A stretch of DNA of 64,000 nucleotides, taken from the NCBI GenBank assembly GCA_004335835.1, contig RWJK01001509.1, positions 1 to 64,000 on the forward strand, given 5' to 3'. Shown here piece after piece: positions 47,743-59,084 of this stretch. A program made the position numbers and the translations under genes. Position 1 is the first letter of the stretch, and every line of letters starts with the position of its first letter. The notes under the pieces are model-generated. The model had not been told where the DNA came from, searched no databases, and was given only the letters and a program-made list of their open reading frames with translations. The stretch is from Scenedesmus sp. ARA3. Lineage: Eukaryota; Chlorophyta; Chlorophyceae; Sphaeropleales; Scenedesmaceae.

Positions 47743-48959
47743 CTACCAAGGCATCTGCTTCAGCTTGCGACTGCCTGCCTGTAACAGCGGCCCCCCAAAC
47801 CAGCCGCCATTTGCGCCCTGCCACGCCGCCTGCCAGCCCGCGGGTGACGGCGATGGGCTGGGACTGGTTCTGGGTGACGGGCTGAGACTGGGCGATGGGC
47901 TGGAGGCAGGCGGTTGTGGTGGGCTGGCGCTGGCAGTCAACACAGCAGGTTGCTGCACAGGGCTGGGGTTGATAGCGGTCACAGGCTGTGGGCTGGGGCT
48001 GGCAGCAGCTGCAGGAGGTGCCCTGGCGACAACAGGTGCAGGGCTGGGACTCGCAGCAGCAGCAGGTGCTGGGCTTGGGGTGACAGCTACCACGGGTGTA
48101 GGAGGTGGCGCAGCTGCTGCAGCAGCAGCAGGTGATGGCGATGGCGGTGGTGGTGGTGGTGCTGCTGCGCTGCTGCCGCCAAGGGAGAAGGTGCTCCAGC
48201 CGCTCCTAGCTGTCCTGGGTGAGGAAGCTGTTTTCAAGTAGCCGCAGCGGCCATCATAGTTGAATGCGCTGCAGCCTGGCCGGGCCTGGCAGGCACGCTC
48301 CACATCAGGAGGGTCCCCGCAGACCTGCACTGGCTTGCAGGATTGTCCAGCGTCTGCTGCTGTTGCAAAGTCTGCCTCTGTGGCCTTGGGCTTTGCTGCC
48401 ACCACGATGACCTGGCTGCCGCCTGAGGAGTCTGCGCCAGACTGGCAGGGGTCGAAGCCCTCCACAAACTCGCCAGGGAACTCCTGCAGGCCTGCGGCAG
48501 CAGCAGGGCCACCAGTCCACATCAGAAGGTGTCAAGATGATTGAGATGGCTGTGATCAAGCCAAGGTCATGCAGCAGGCAGGTATCATGTGTCGGTGTTG
48601 TGTTTGGGGATGTTGGTGGCATACAGCTGCATCTGAAGAAGTGATGTTACACCTGCTGCCTGCATTGTCCACTCTGAAGCAGCTGCATTGCAACAGTGCC
48701 AGCACAGCAGTCCCAGCATAGCAGCAACCAAGTGCTTGCATGAAATGGCTTTGTGTCTTTGGAAGGGCACCAGGTGAGTGCTGCAGTGCATGACTGGCTG
48801 CTGATTGCAATCAGCCAATCGGCTGCCACTGCTGTGGTGTTATTGGGCCCAGACCTCACCTAGGGCGCTTCCAGCTGTCAGCACGCCCAGCACAAGCAAC
48901 TGTATGTAGGTTCTAAAGTGAACTGCAGAGACTTTGTATGGCTTGCACGCAGCCTGCAT
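47743..48959 (-). CDS. Secreted PAN-like domain protein with Pro-rich tail, copy 2 (short)
   Basis: Two exons on the minus strand: 48959-48860 and 48491-47743. Exon 1 is 100 bases, exactly as in copy 1, and encodes MQAACKPYKV... with the hydrophobic core IQLLVLGVLTAGSA (copy 1: IWFLVLGVMTAGIA). Exon 2 starts LQEFPGEFVEGFDPC and keeps all six Cys and the block CSAFNYDGRCGYLKTASSPRTAR. It therefore has the same PAN-like domain, nearly identical for about 100 residues. The tail is much shorter: Pro/Ala repeats and a few Ser-Pro pairs, without the long (Ser-Pro)n rod, ending GSRKLKQMPW. The pair is a recent tandem duplication in which the tail lengths have diverged. A role in the extracellular matrix is inferred. 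Confidence 0.8.
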
Positions 48960-49488
48960 CCTATTGGCTGACACCTCCCGCCCAGGTTGAAGGCCGCTGC
49001 TCTATCACTCAAAGTGCTCGAGAGCTGGGATTCAATGCCCAATAAGTTGTAGAAAAATAGCTGTTTGTCAAGCAACAGTGTGGATCGTGGAGCAAGCTCT
49101 TCACGGTGTCAGGTTGCATCAATCCGTTTGCAAGCTCATGCAGCGGTGAGCATCGAAATCGGTGTGACAAAAATTTCAGGCATGGAAAGGATGAAGTATA
49201 TTTTGGTAGCATATGTGGTCTGACAGTGCACACAGGTCGTCGCAACTTGCATAAACCACGATCCAACGTTGTTACTGCCAGCCCAAATTGTCGCCGGGAG
49301 GTAACGACTCCTTTCACGCTGAAAGAGTGGGTCTCACAACATGCTTAAAGGTTTGAGGCACGTATCTGCTACTAGTTTCTGTTTGCATCAGGCTGATCGG
49401 AGCACGCGACAGCGTTCCGCTCTTCCAATGCCGCACGAGAAGCCTTGAAGAAGCCCAAACAACCACCACGTCTGCCTGTCTTGCAGCG
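48960..49488. promoter_or_regulatory. Divergent promoter region between PAN copy 2 and the receptor-like kinase
   Basis: A 529-base gap lies between two head-to-head start codons. No obvious core promoter element is seen. Confidence 0.45.
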
Positions 49489-52400
49489 ATGCAGTCAAGC
49501 TTGGCGTGCAAGTGTCTGATAGCCAGCTTGTTGGGCCTGATTCTGCTGCCACAGTCCCAGCAGCAGCCTCTTTCACAGCAGCTGCAGTCCCTCAATGTTG
49601 GAGCAGTCAGGTCCCCTCTGTACAACTACACCCTCAACGGGCAAACCTTGTACACAGCCTGTCCCTGCCAAACTCGCTGGCAGTACACGTTTGCCAACAG
49701 GACAGTTGTTGAGCTGTCAGGATGTGCCAACCCAGAGAACAGCCCTGCGGTGGGTCCATCATCAGCACATGCGGCAGCAGCAGCACCAGCATATGCAGGA
49801 CCTCCATGATCTACGTACCCTTGCCATCTGCTTTGCTGCCATCCATGGCCCATTGTGCTCCAACACTCGTTGCAAAAGCAGCAGAAGGCATTCCTGGCAT
49901 GTGGCGGCAACCCGCTGCTGCTCCAGCTACTCCCCACTCACCAAGCAGTGCTCCCTACTGCCGCCCTTTGTCCCCACAGGGCCCCTTCTGCCAGGTCGAC
50001 AACACCAACCGCACCTGCCAGGTCAGCGAAACCTTCACACTCACCAACGGCGGCCGCAAGACGCACGTGGTCATGTGCCTACCACAGCGCAGCCGCACCT
50101 TGGCGGGCTGCCTCTGCTCGGCCATCTGGAGCGAGCGTGATGACGTGCACATTGCGCGCACCTGGCCCCCCATTCCTGCTGAGGAGATGGCCCAGGGCCT
50201 GCATGAGGGCTGGCTGATGGCCGGCAACTGCAGCCGCGCGCTGACTCTGACAGGTGGGCGGGCAAAGCTGCCAGGTGGGCGGCGCATGATGCTGCCAGCA
50301 TGCGCTGCTGCTGCAGGATGCAATGCTGGCATGGCCTTGCTGTGTGATGTAAGCGCAGCAGCGGCATCTGTTGTTGTTTGTGGGGTAGAATAGCTGTCAT
50401 GTTTGTTGGTTACATGTGACAGATGCTGTGTGCGCCCAGCGTGTACTGGTGACTCACGTGTTACTCATCGGCAGCACAACACACGTTGCATGGCTTTGTT
50501 GCGTGAGCATTGTGTTTAGCCCAAACATGCTAGCTTTGAGATTTTGGCATGCCGCTGCTGCCTTGCTTGATGATTCCTGCCATGTCAACAGGTGGCGCCC
50601 GCTGCACTGTGCTGGAGAACAGCTGCAGCAGCATGCCTGGCAAAGCCTTCCCGCCCCCCTCGCCCAACATCTTCTGGCAGGTCACCAGCAGGGACGACCA
50701 GGGATGGGACTTCTGCGCTGATCCGACATATGACAAAGAGAGGGCTGCGCAGCCAAATGACACGGCGGTTGCGCTGGCGGCGCTGCCGGTCAATGTGCGC
50801 GGCGGCGTGAGTTTGACCACGCAGGCCGGCTGCACCTGCAGCCCGCTGAACTGGACGTACTACCCTGCTGTAATTCAGGATGGTGAGAGGCATGGCACGC
50901 CTGCGGTGGTTTTGCTGCATGTTGCGTGTTGCTGCTGTATGCTGCAACCTGCAGGGCATGGCTTGCTGTTGTTGGCATGTGGGGCATCTTGCCGCTGCTG
51001 TGCTTGTGTGTACCGGCAGTCACGAGACATGTCTGTGGCGCAGCAGCTGAATGTGCGCTGCTGCTCTTTCCAGGTATCTACTCACTTCTCCGCGCTGCTG
51101 CTGCTGCTGCTGCTGGGTGCAGCCGACCAGCAGTTCAGCTCTCTGCTGGGCTGCGCCAACCCTGACAGCGACCCGCTGGGTGCGTGGTGCCCCGTGGACC
51201 CCCGCAGCTGCCCCTCCTACTACGGCGCAAAGCAGCCGGCAGTTGGAGATGTGCCACCATCACTGTTGAACAGGTGGGCAGTGCTTGAGGTGTTATCTTT
51301 GTTAAAGCTTACAGGTGGATGCTGCTGCTAGCCCCACAGCAGCTGGCTCATGGCCTGTAACAGTCACACCATCTTCCATGCTGTACTGCAGGGCAGTTGC
51401 GTGCATGTTGCATGTTGGGGCGTTTTGCATCTTGCAGTAATACTGTGGGGACGCAGCATATGCGGTACTGTGTACTGAACCGGCGTGTTGTGTTGCTGCG
51501 CTTGGTGTGCTGCAGGGTGTACTTTGACTACTGCCAACCAGTGCGCAACAAGACAGAGGCAGGGTGAGGCCGCAGCGCAACTGTCGTTGGGGCAGCTGCA
51601 GGCGAGGTTGGCTCGTATCAGCATTCTAGCAGCAATGTGTGCATGCTCACACGAGCTTGCCCATCTCATGCACGAGTTGGGCATTTTTGTACACTTGATG
51701 CCACGGCTCATCGGACGCGAGCTATGCACGCACTTGTGCCAGCTTGAATGCCATCCCGCTCACCAGCGTATAACCAGCAGGTCCCTCAGCTCTGTGCATC
51801 TCTCGCGTGCTCATGCCCACCCTAAATCAATTATATATCTGCTGCAGCTGCCTCTGCATGGGCAACTGGAAGCCCAGCTTCAACAGCAGCTGGGAGAGCA
51901 GGCCCAACCCCAGCGGCGTAGGGGACCTGCCAGACCCAGCACGCGTCACACGCTACAGCGGCGGTGTCTGCGGCAACCCCACAGAGCTGCGACGCGAGCG
52001 TGCCTGGTGCTACGTTGACCACCGCACATGTCAGACACAGCCGGCTGGCACTGCTGACCAGACTGGGGAGTTGCTGTGGGACTTCTGCCCGCCAGGCACT
52101 GCGGAAGCACAGCCGGCTGTAGCAGCAACCAACCCGCCGGTGCTGCCCATTGCAGCTGCCGCTGCTGCTACTGCCCCTGGCGGCAGCAGGAGCCCTCCTG
52201 CTGCTGGCGCGTCTTCGCCTGCTGTGCTGCCGTCACCGTCGACCCAGCCGGTTGCTAGTCCGGGGCTGTTCCTGCCACCCTCCACCGCAGCAGCACCTGC
52301 TGCTGCGCCAACGCCAGGCAACTACCTGCCAGCAGTGATACCACAGCCGGCAACCAGCAGCCCAGCAGCAGCAGCAGTTCCAGCTGACACCTCCAGGGCC

Positions 52401-53311
52401 CCCAGCAGCCCTGTCATCTTAGCAGCGCCAGCAGCAGCAGCCGCAGGCGCAGCCACACCAGCAGCAGCCACCAGCACCAGCAGTGGCAGCAGCAAGCCGC
52501 CGATCGTAGCCATCATCGTGCCTGTTGTGGTGGCTGTGGTGCTCGCAGCGGCGCTTGCAGGCTTCCTTATTCACCGCCGCTCACGTAAGCGCGCACTCAA
52601 GTGCAGCGCGCTTCAGTGGGCCAACTCCTTACCAGGAGTGCATGATATGCCTCCCCCCGGCAGCGGCAGCGGCGGTTATTCATCGGCACAGTACCCCTTT
52701 GTGTCAGGTGATGTTGAGTTCGGCGCAGCTCCATCGCATGACCGCGACAGCGCATTCCGCAGCGGCGGCATGCAGCACGGCGGTCATCTGCCAGGCGTCC
52801 CACACAGCCAGTATGCAGTTGGGGTGGGTGCCAAGCCGGCAATGCTGCAACTGCCGGAGAGGTATGGCGCCGGGCACAACGCTGCAGGCCTGCCGGCAGC
52901 AACTGCCGGGGCTATCCATGTGGGCCACGTGCATTCCAAAGATGCAGCAGCAGCACCTGGCAGTGCACTGTCCTCCTCATACAGCGACAGTGCCGGCTTC
53001 AGTAATGATGGCAGCATGGCAGTCAGCTCTCAGCAGTCGACCCTGCCGCTGCTGCCAGGCGCGCTGCAGCCGCGCAGCGCACCCGCCGGCAGCACAGGCA
53101 GCAGCGGGAGCGGCGCTGCACACACCGCGATTGCGTCGCGGAATGAGCTGCATGCTGCGGCAGCAGCAGAGGCGGAGGCGCGTGCTGCATCTCTCGCTGC
53201 CAAGTGGGAGACTGGCAAGCGTGTTGGCGGCTCAGGATCAGGCCGCGGCGTTGCTGCTGCTGCTGCACCCGCGCTGCCGACCATGATTGAAGGCAAAGAT
53301 CAGCATCACCC

Positions 53312-53347
<36 letters not shown>

Positions 53348-56097
53348 GCCGCAGCTGCTGCCAGGTGGCGATGATCCCAACAGGCCGCCCGTTGCCCGCA
53401 TCCTGTCAAGCCCCTTTGCGCACAACACCACCTACCTGCCCCCGCTTGCCTCCACGGAGCCATCTGTGAACTACGAGCCTCCCTCGGCTGTGTATGGCCC
53501 AGCAGCGCTGTTTGGCAAGCACGGGGGTGCAGCAGATGTGGGCGTGCTGCACAGGGTTGATGAGATGTCTGGCACACTCACCCGGGCACTGGCAAACGGG
53601 CAAAGCCACAGCCACCAGCAGCAGTCGCACAACGCAGAGGGCTCAGCAGCAGCAGCAGCAGCAGCAGCAGGTCCAAATGCCCTGCACGTGGCAACCAGCG
53701 GCGCCACAACCCCCAGCAGTGCGGTGTCGCAGGGTTTGAACAGGGGACCTCCCACGCCCGGCAGCAAGGACCATGCCAGGCCGCATGGCTACGCCAGCTC
53801 AGACAGTGACAGCAAGCGCGGCAGCAGGGTCAGCTGGATCAGCGGCCTGGTGACGCAGCTGTCGAATGGTGTGTATGGCAGCGCAGGCAGGGGTGGGGGT
53901 GAGGATGGCAGTGGCTCCGGCTACAGTGGGCTGGGTGACACGCAGATGTCTGGCCTGTCTGGGCTCACAGGCATGGCTTCATGGGCAGGTGAGGCGGGTG
54001 GCTGGGGTGCTTTGAAGCCAAAGCAGCCAAAGTAGCTTGCCAGCTTGACAGCGCATGTGCAGGAGAAGTGATAGCTGCTGCAGTACAGCACTCACCCTTG
54101 AGGTGTTGTGTGTATGTCGCTGCTGCAGCACTCCAGGTGAAGTCTTCTTGGCAGCAGGGCGGCCCAGTGCAACATAGCAGCCACAGCATCTGATACTGAG
54201 GCTGTGAACGATGTCTGAATCTACCTTTGCACCTGCACTGTTGTTGCCTGCTGCTGCCGCTTGCAGGCACAGACCACCATGCTGCCGACTCCAGCGGCAC
54301 GCCTGGCGCATCAAGCACTGCTGCTGCTGCTGCTGCTGGGCGGCCCCCAAGTGGTGCCGCCAGCAGTGCCTCATCGCGGCTCGGCTCCGAGCGCATGATG
54401 TATGTGACGCAGAGCGTTGCGCCACCCGCCACACGCCACCTGTCTGGGCCCTGCCTGGACCCCAACTGGGAGTTTGACAGGGGCAAGGCAGTGAGGGTGC
54501 TGCTGCAGGTGCGGCTGGGGCGTGTGTGTGACTGGGTGGTGCTACTGACAGTTGACTACCAACTGAGCGCAAGCACAGCAGGCAGAGACAGCACCATGGC
54601 ACGCACAGGCGTACAGCAGAGTTTGCTTGCTGCTGCACTACAGTGCATTGCGCTGCTAGCTGCACACACCGCCCAGTGCTCACCCTGCCTTGGTTACCTT
54701 ACACACTGCTGATTTGCTGTGCGTCACATCTTCCCACCACACACTGGCAACACAGGTGAACGAGGAGGATGCCAGCCAGCCTGTGACGCTGCTGCTGCTG
54801 GTGCCCGCGCCGCCACCGCGCCCCGAGGTGCTGGCGCAGATCGTGCTGCCCAGCGACAAGCCCATGGCTGGCGTGGACATGGCCATTGATGCGAACAGAG
54901 ACCTGGCCTTCCCCAGCAACAGCTTCCTGGGGCAGGGCGCGTTCGGGCAGGTGAGCAGAGTGCTGGAGGTATAGGGTTTGCTGGCCGGGCTCCATGGAGG
55001 TGCAGAGGCCAGTGCAATGCTTGTGGTATACGGGATGGTTATGATGTGACTGGGCTGTTAGCAGCAGACAGATCAGCCTGATGCCCTGACCACTGTCTTT
55101 GGGGACATCCATATACTTTTCCCTTAACATGCGCTGTAATGTAGGCTGCTGCTCTGCTGACACTCCTGCACGTCCAATGCTGACGTTGGTCACCTCATCT
55201 GCTGCGGCGCCGCCCCCGTGCAGGTGCACCGCGCGCTGTACCGCGGGCGCAACCCTGTGGCTGTCAAGATGCTGACCGACCCCGACCTGCGCTCAGCAGA
55301 CCCTGAGACGCTGCGCTCCTTCAAGGTGGGTGCTTGTAGGGGCGCACTGCCTGCAGGGCTGCCCCATGCAGCAGGCAGCGGCATGTTGTAGACAGGAAGC
55401 CGCACCATTCAGCTGCGACTGCTGCACTCTGTGCCCAAAGACCCAGCAAGTGACAGTTATGCTGTACTAGTATGTTGTGCAGTGGCTGTACTAGCTGATG
55501 GACAGTTCAGCGCCGTTTGGGGCAACTTAATGACCGTTATGCAGAAAGGCGTGCTCAACTGCAGCCCAGCTGCACCATGCTGATGCTGGTGGCCGACTCG
55601 ACGAGCATAACCGGCGCTGCGCGTAGTTCATCTGCCCTGCTGCCTGGCCCATGTGACAACTCTGCGCTGCCCTGGCTGCAGGAGGAGCTGAGCATCATGG
55701 CCAAGCTGGAGCACGCCAACATTGTGAAGTGCTTTGGCGGCAACCTGGAGGGCTCCAACCCCTTCATCGTGACAGAGCTGTGCATGTGCAGCCTGGACAA
55801 GGTGAGCGTGCAGCAGCAGCAGCAGCGGTGTGTTTGGTGCTTTCCTGGACAAGGCGCGGCACGCAGCAGCCTGTGCGTGTGGCTAACGCTGCGTTGCAGC
55901 TGTGTCTGGACAAGGTGGGGCCGTACGGTATGGTGTGTGCTTGATGCTGCTGCTGCCACTGCTGCTGCTGCCGCAGATGATCGGCCACTACAAGCGCAAG
56001 TGGGGCACGGGGCTGCCGCTGCGCCACACGCTGGGCATCGGGCTGGGCATTGCCTCCGCGCTGTGGCACATGCACCCCAGCATCGTGCACAGGTGGG

Positions 56098-56156
<59 letters not shown>

Positions 56157-57843
56157 CTGTGCATGATGACAATGGATTGGCTGTGTCGGGCTGACAATTG
56201 AGCACGTGGTCAGTTTCTGGGGCAGGAAGCGGACAGGTCCCAGTACAACTGCTTTGCATCATGTGGCGTGCTTGCTGGGCAGCCGGGGGGGTTGTGTGTT
56301 TCAGTACCCAAATGACCAATGTGCTGCTAGCCAGCTCTGTGTATGACTGGAAGCCTACTGCCGTGCAAACTTTGCCTGCAGGGACCTCAAGCCGCAGAAT
56401 GTGCTGCTGGACGATGCAGGCACAGCCAAGGTGCGGATGCGGTGCAGCAGACTGCAGGCAACAAGGCTGTGGTGACTGGCTGGGTGGCGGGCTTCAGCAG
56501 CAGCAACTGCAACATGTGCTGATGATCATACAGCAGCAGCAATGTGCTCGTGTGCGGTGCGAAGCATTGTGGCATGAAGACAACTGCACCGATGACAGCT
56601 GTGCGGCAATTTGCATGACGCAATGCAGCGTCTTCCTTGACCCGCTGTGTTGGCTGCCTTGTATGCTGCAGGTCACTGACTTTGGCCTGAGCAGGATGAA
56701 GGTGAGCAAATGGACACGACCAGGGAGCAGCGGTTGTCTGCTGAACTCAAGATGGGGGTTCAGTGTAAAGTGGCTTTCATGGCACCTGGAGCAGCATGGT
56801 GTTGTCAGCAAAGCATTGGTGCAGCAGCTCCCATTGAAAAAACACACACCGTGCGCTGTCACGTCTCCGCATCAATTGCTGCTACTAAGCAAACCATGCC
56901 CTTCCTGCCTGCCTCGCCCGTGGACATCGCGCAGACGCACACGTTTGTGTCCACGCAGCACGTGGAGGCCGGCACCGCCTCCTACATGGCCCCGGAGTGC
57001 TTCAAGGGCAACCAGGGGCTCAGCGAGAAGGTGAGGCTGCATGCTTTTTTGGGTTGGCTTTTGGGTCGAGTGCTGCAAAGAAGGCAGGGGCCCAGTATAC
57101 AGCTGCAAGGGGTGTAGATGGCCTGGCTGGTTGGACTGCTGGGTAGGCAGTGCCAAGCTGCAGTGCGGCTGCATTGAACGCACTGCAATGCACTGCTCTG
57201 TATATGCACAGCATGAAGGGCTATATCTCGTCGCTCCTGCATCACTGTTACGCGGTAGCTCTAGTGATGCTGCTCCTGTGCGTGGCTGTGTCGCGCCTGC
57301 AACGCCTGCCTTATCACTGCTTCTGCTTCTGCTGCCGCTGCCGCTGCTGCTGGTGCAGGTGGACTGCTATGCGCTGGGCTGCCTGCTGCTGGAGTGTGTG
57401 ACAGGGGAGCGGCCCTGGAAGGGCTGCAACATGGTGCAGGTGGCCTACCAGGTGCGGCGGGCGGTGCTGTGGCTCGCGATCTGCGGCACTTACATGCATT
57501 GCATACACCAGCATGTGATGGCTGCTCGGCGCGGAGCTTCTGCTGATTTGCTACAGGGCCTCAAATTTTGCCATGCGAATAGCACCAGCAAGCAAGGCCC
57601 ACTCACCTCCGGTTTGCATGTTATGCCGCCACTGCCACTGCGCCTGCACCACAGGTGGCCATGGAGGACAACCGGCCGCCGCTGCCTGCCGTGGACCCCC
57701 ACCACTGCCCGCTGGAGCTGGTGCAGCTGATTGATGACACCTGGGCCACCAACCCGCGCGAGAGGCCCAGCAGCGGCGAGATCATGAAGCGGCTGGCGCA
57801 GCTTATCCGCGTGTACGTTCCTCCTGATGAGGAGGACGAGTGA
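49489..57843 (+). CDS. Single-pass receptor-like protein kinase with repeated Cys-rich ectodomain
   Basis: Sixteen exons join in phase: 49489-49749, 49980-50253, 50592-50882, 51123-51273, 51516-51563, 51848-53988, 54267-54508, 54756-54950, 55224-55325, 55682-55801, 55977-56092, 56382-56430, 56672-56701, 56935-57030, 57359-57451, 57655-57843 (1465 aa). A signal peptide (LIASLLGLILLPQS) leads a Cys-rich, N-glycosylated ectodomain to about 420, then an Ala/Pro/Ser stalk. The membrane segment is at about 560-580 (IVAIIVPVVVAVVLAAALAG), followed by HRRSRKR. A 500-aa disordered juxtamembrane region with polyQ (exon 6) precedes the kinase: GQGAFGQV (about 1195), VAVK (K1216), HRD at 1313-1315, KPQNVLL, DFG near 1333, GTASYMAPE and a C-lobe ERPSSGEIM motif. 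All catalytic residues are present. The catalytic domain is TKL-like Ser/Thr kinase. The ectodomain suggests sensing of wall or matrix ligands. Confidence 0.85.
53309..53347 (+). repeat. CAG tract coding polyGln in the kinase juxtamembrane region
   Basis: About 12 CAG units within exon 6 of the receptor-like kinase, read in the Gln frame between HHP and PPQLLPGG. Confidence 0.9.
56104..56155 (+). repeat. CTG microsatellite in receptor-kinase intron 11
   Basis: About 17 CTG units with one TTG, starting 12 bases after the donor that splits the HRD codon R1314. Confidence 0.9.
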
Positions 57844-59084
57844 GGCAGGGGGTGCAGGGGATGAGCTGTGGGTGCTGCAGGGTGTGGTGTGGTGTGGTGC
57901 GGTGCAAGCACACTGTAGCCGGCGTCGTGATAGTGTTGTTGTGAGCTGAAGCAGCCAGGGTTGCAGCAGTAGCTTGTCAAAGGCAGGAATGTGGGAATGG
58001 TGTGGCGTGAAGGAAATTGTGTGGCGTCAGGTGCAGGGAGCAGCGGGCCGCATCTTGATGATTTTGAGCTGGCAGCCAGTCATCCCTATCAAGGGCAGCC
58101 CTGTGCAACAGATGCGGTGGCGTGTGGAAGCCCCGCTAGTGCATAGTTTGGCACCAGTTACGACATTGTACTGTTTGGAATGGTGTTGCCATGTGCTGCA
58201 ACTCCTGGATGCCAGCAACTTTTCCTGCAAGCAGTGGTCTGGTTGTTTAGCAGCCAACACAGTGTGTTGTAGTCCCAGTTATCTGTCCACTGTTAAGGAG
58301 TGTGGTGTTTTGCATGAATGAAACAGTGAAAAGTGAAAGTGGATGCTGTGGCAGAGGCTGCTGCGGTTTTGCCAGGGCATCATGTCTGGTATCGTCTGCT
58401 TGACCAGCACAAGCACTGCATATCACGGTGGTGTTAGGAAGCATTATGTGGTTGGCAGAACCCTTTGACTAGTAGCAAGTACTGTCTTGACAATTTTCAC
58501 ATTTATGTTGGCACATTTTTTGTTGCGTATGACCACTCCACTTTGCCGTTGCTTGGTCATATTTCGTCAAACCACAAGTGTGGGCGCCACCACGGCAATC
58601 ACGGCAAGCACAGTGTGTTGAAGGCGTTGTTTTCACCCAATGTGTTGTTGTGCTACTTCAGTTGCCCTGCTGCATCTTGCTGGTTTGGCCTGATGATGCA
58701 GTGCAACTGCTCCCGTGCCACGCCAGTGCTGCATGCCTGCCAGGTATCCAGTGCATACCTCAGCATTGGTGCACATCCAGGTTTCACCAGCTTGTTGCTT
58801 TGCAAGGACCACATGATTGTGCAACTCATAACTGCTGTTTAATATTTGTGCATGCGAGGTCTGGGAGGCGCATGTCTGGCATTGTAATCATGTCATCCCC
58901 ATGAACCCAGCAGATGTTGACTGGCGGGCGAGCAGTATCACAACATCCCTCATTGGTGCCAAGATATACACATTTACATTTGCGCAGTAAACCAGCTTGT
59001 AAAGGATCGTACGTTGGCCGTTCGACGCTGATAAGCAAGCAATAGCACCGCACGCCCTGCTAGCACTACCACAGTTTTGCAGCG
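57844..59084. other. Intergenic, 1.2 kb
   Basis: It contains a GGTGT tract near 57887-57905 and no supported gene. TGTAA at 58999-59003 could end the kinase transcript, but it is only 80 bases before the next start codon. Confidence 0.45.

Noticed and set aside
51071..51122. Leucine-rich extension of receptor-kinase exon 4 (acceptor at about 51073)
   Set aside because: The leucine run is the CTG pre-acceptor tract; using the CAG at 51120-51122 keeps phase and leaves the Cys module intact.
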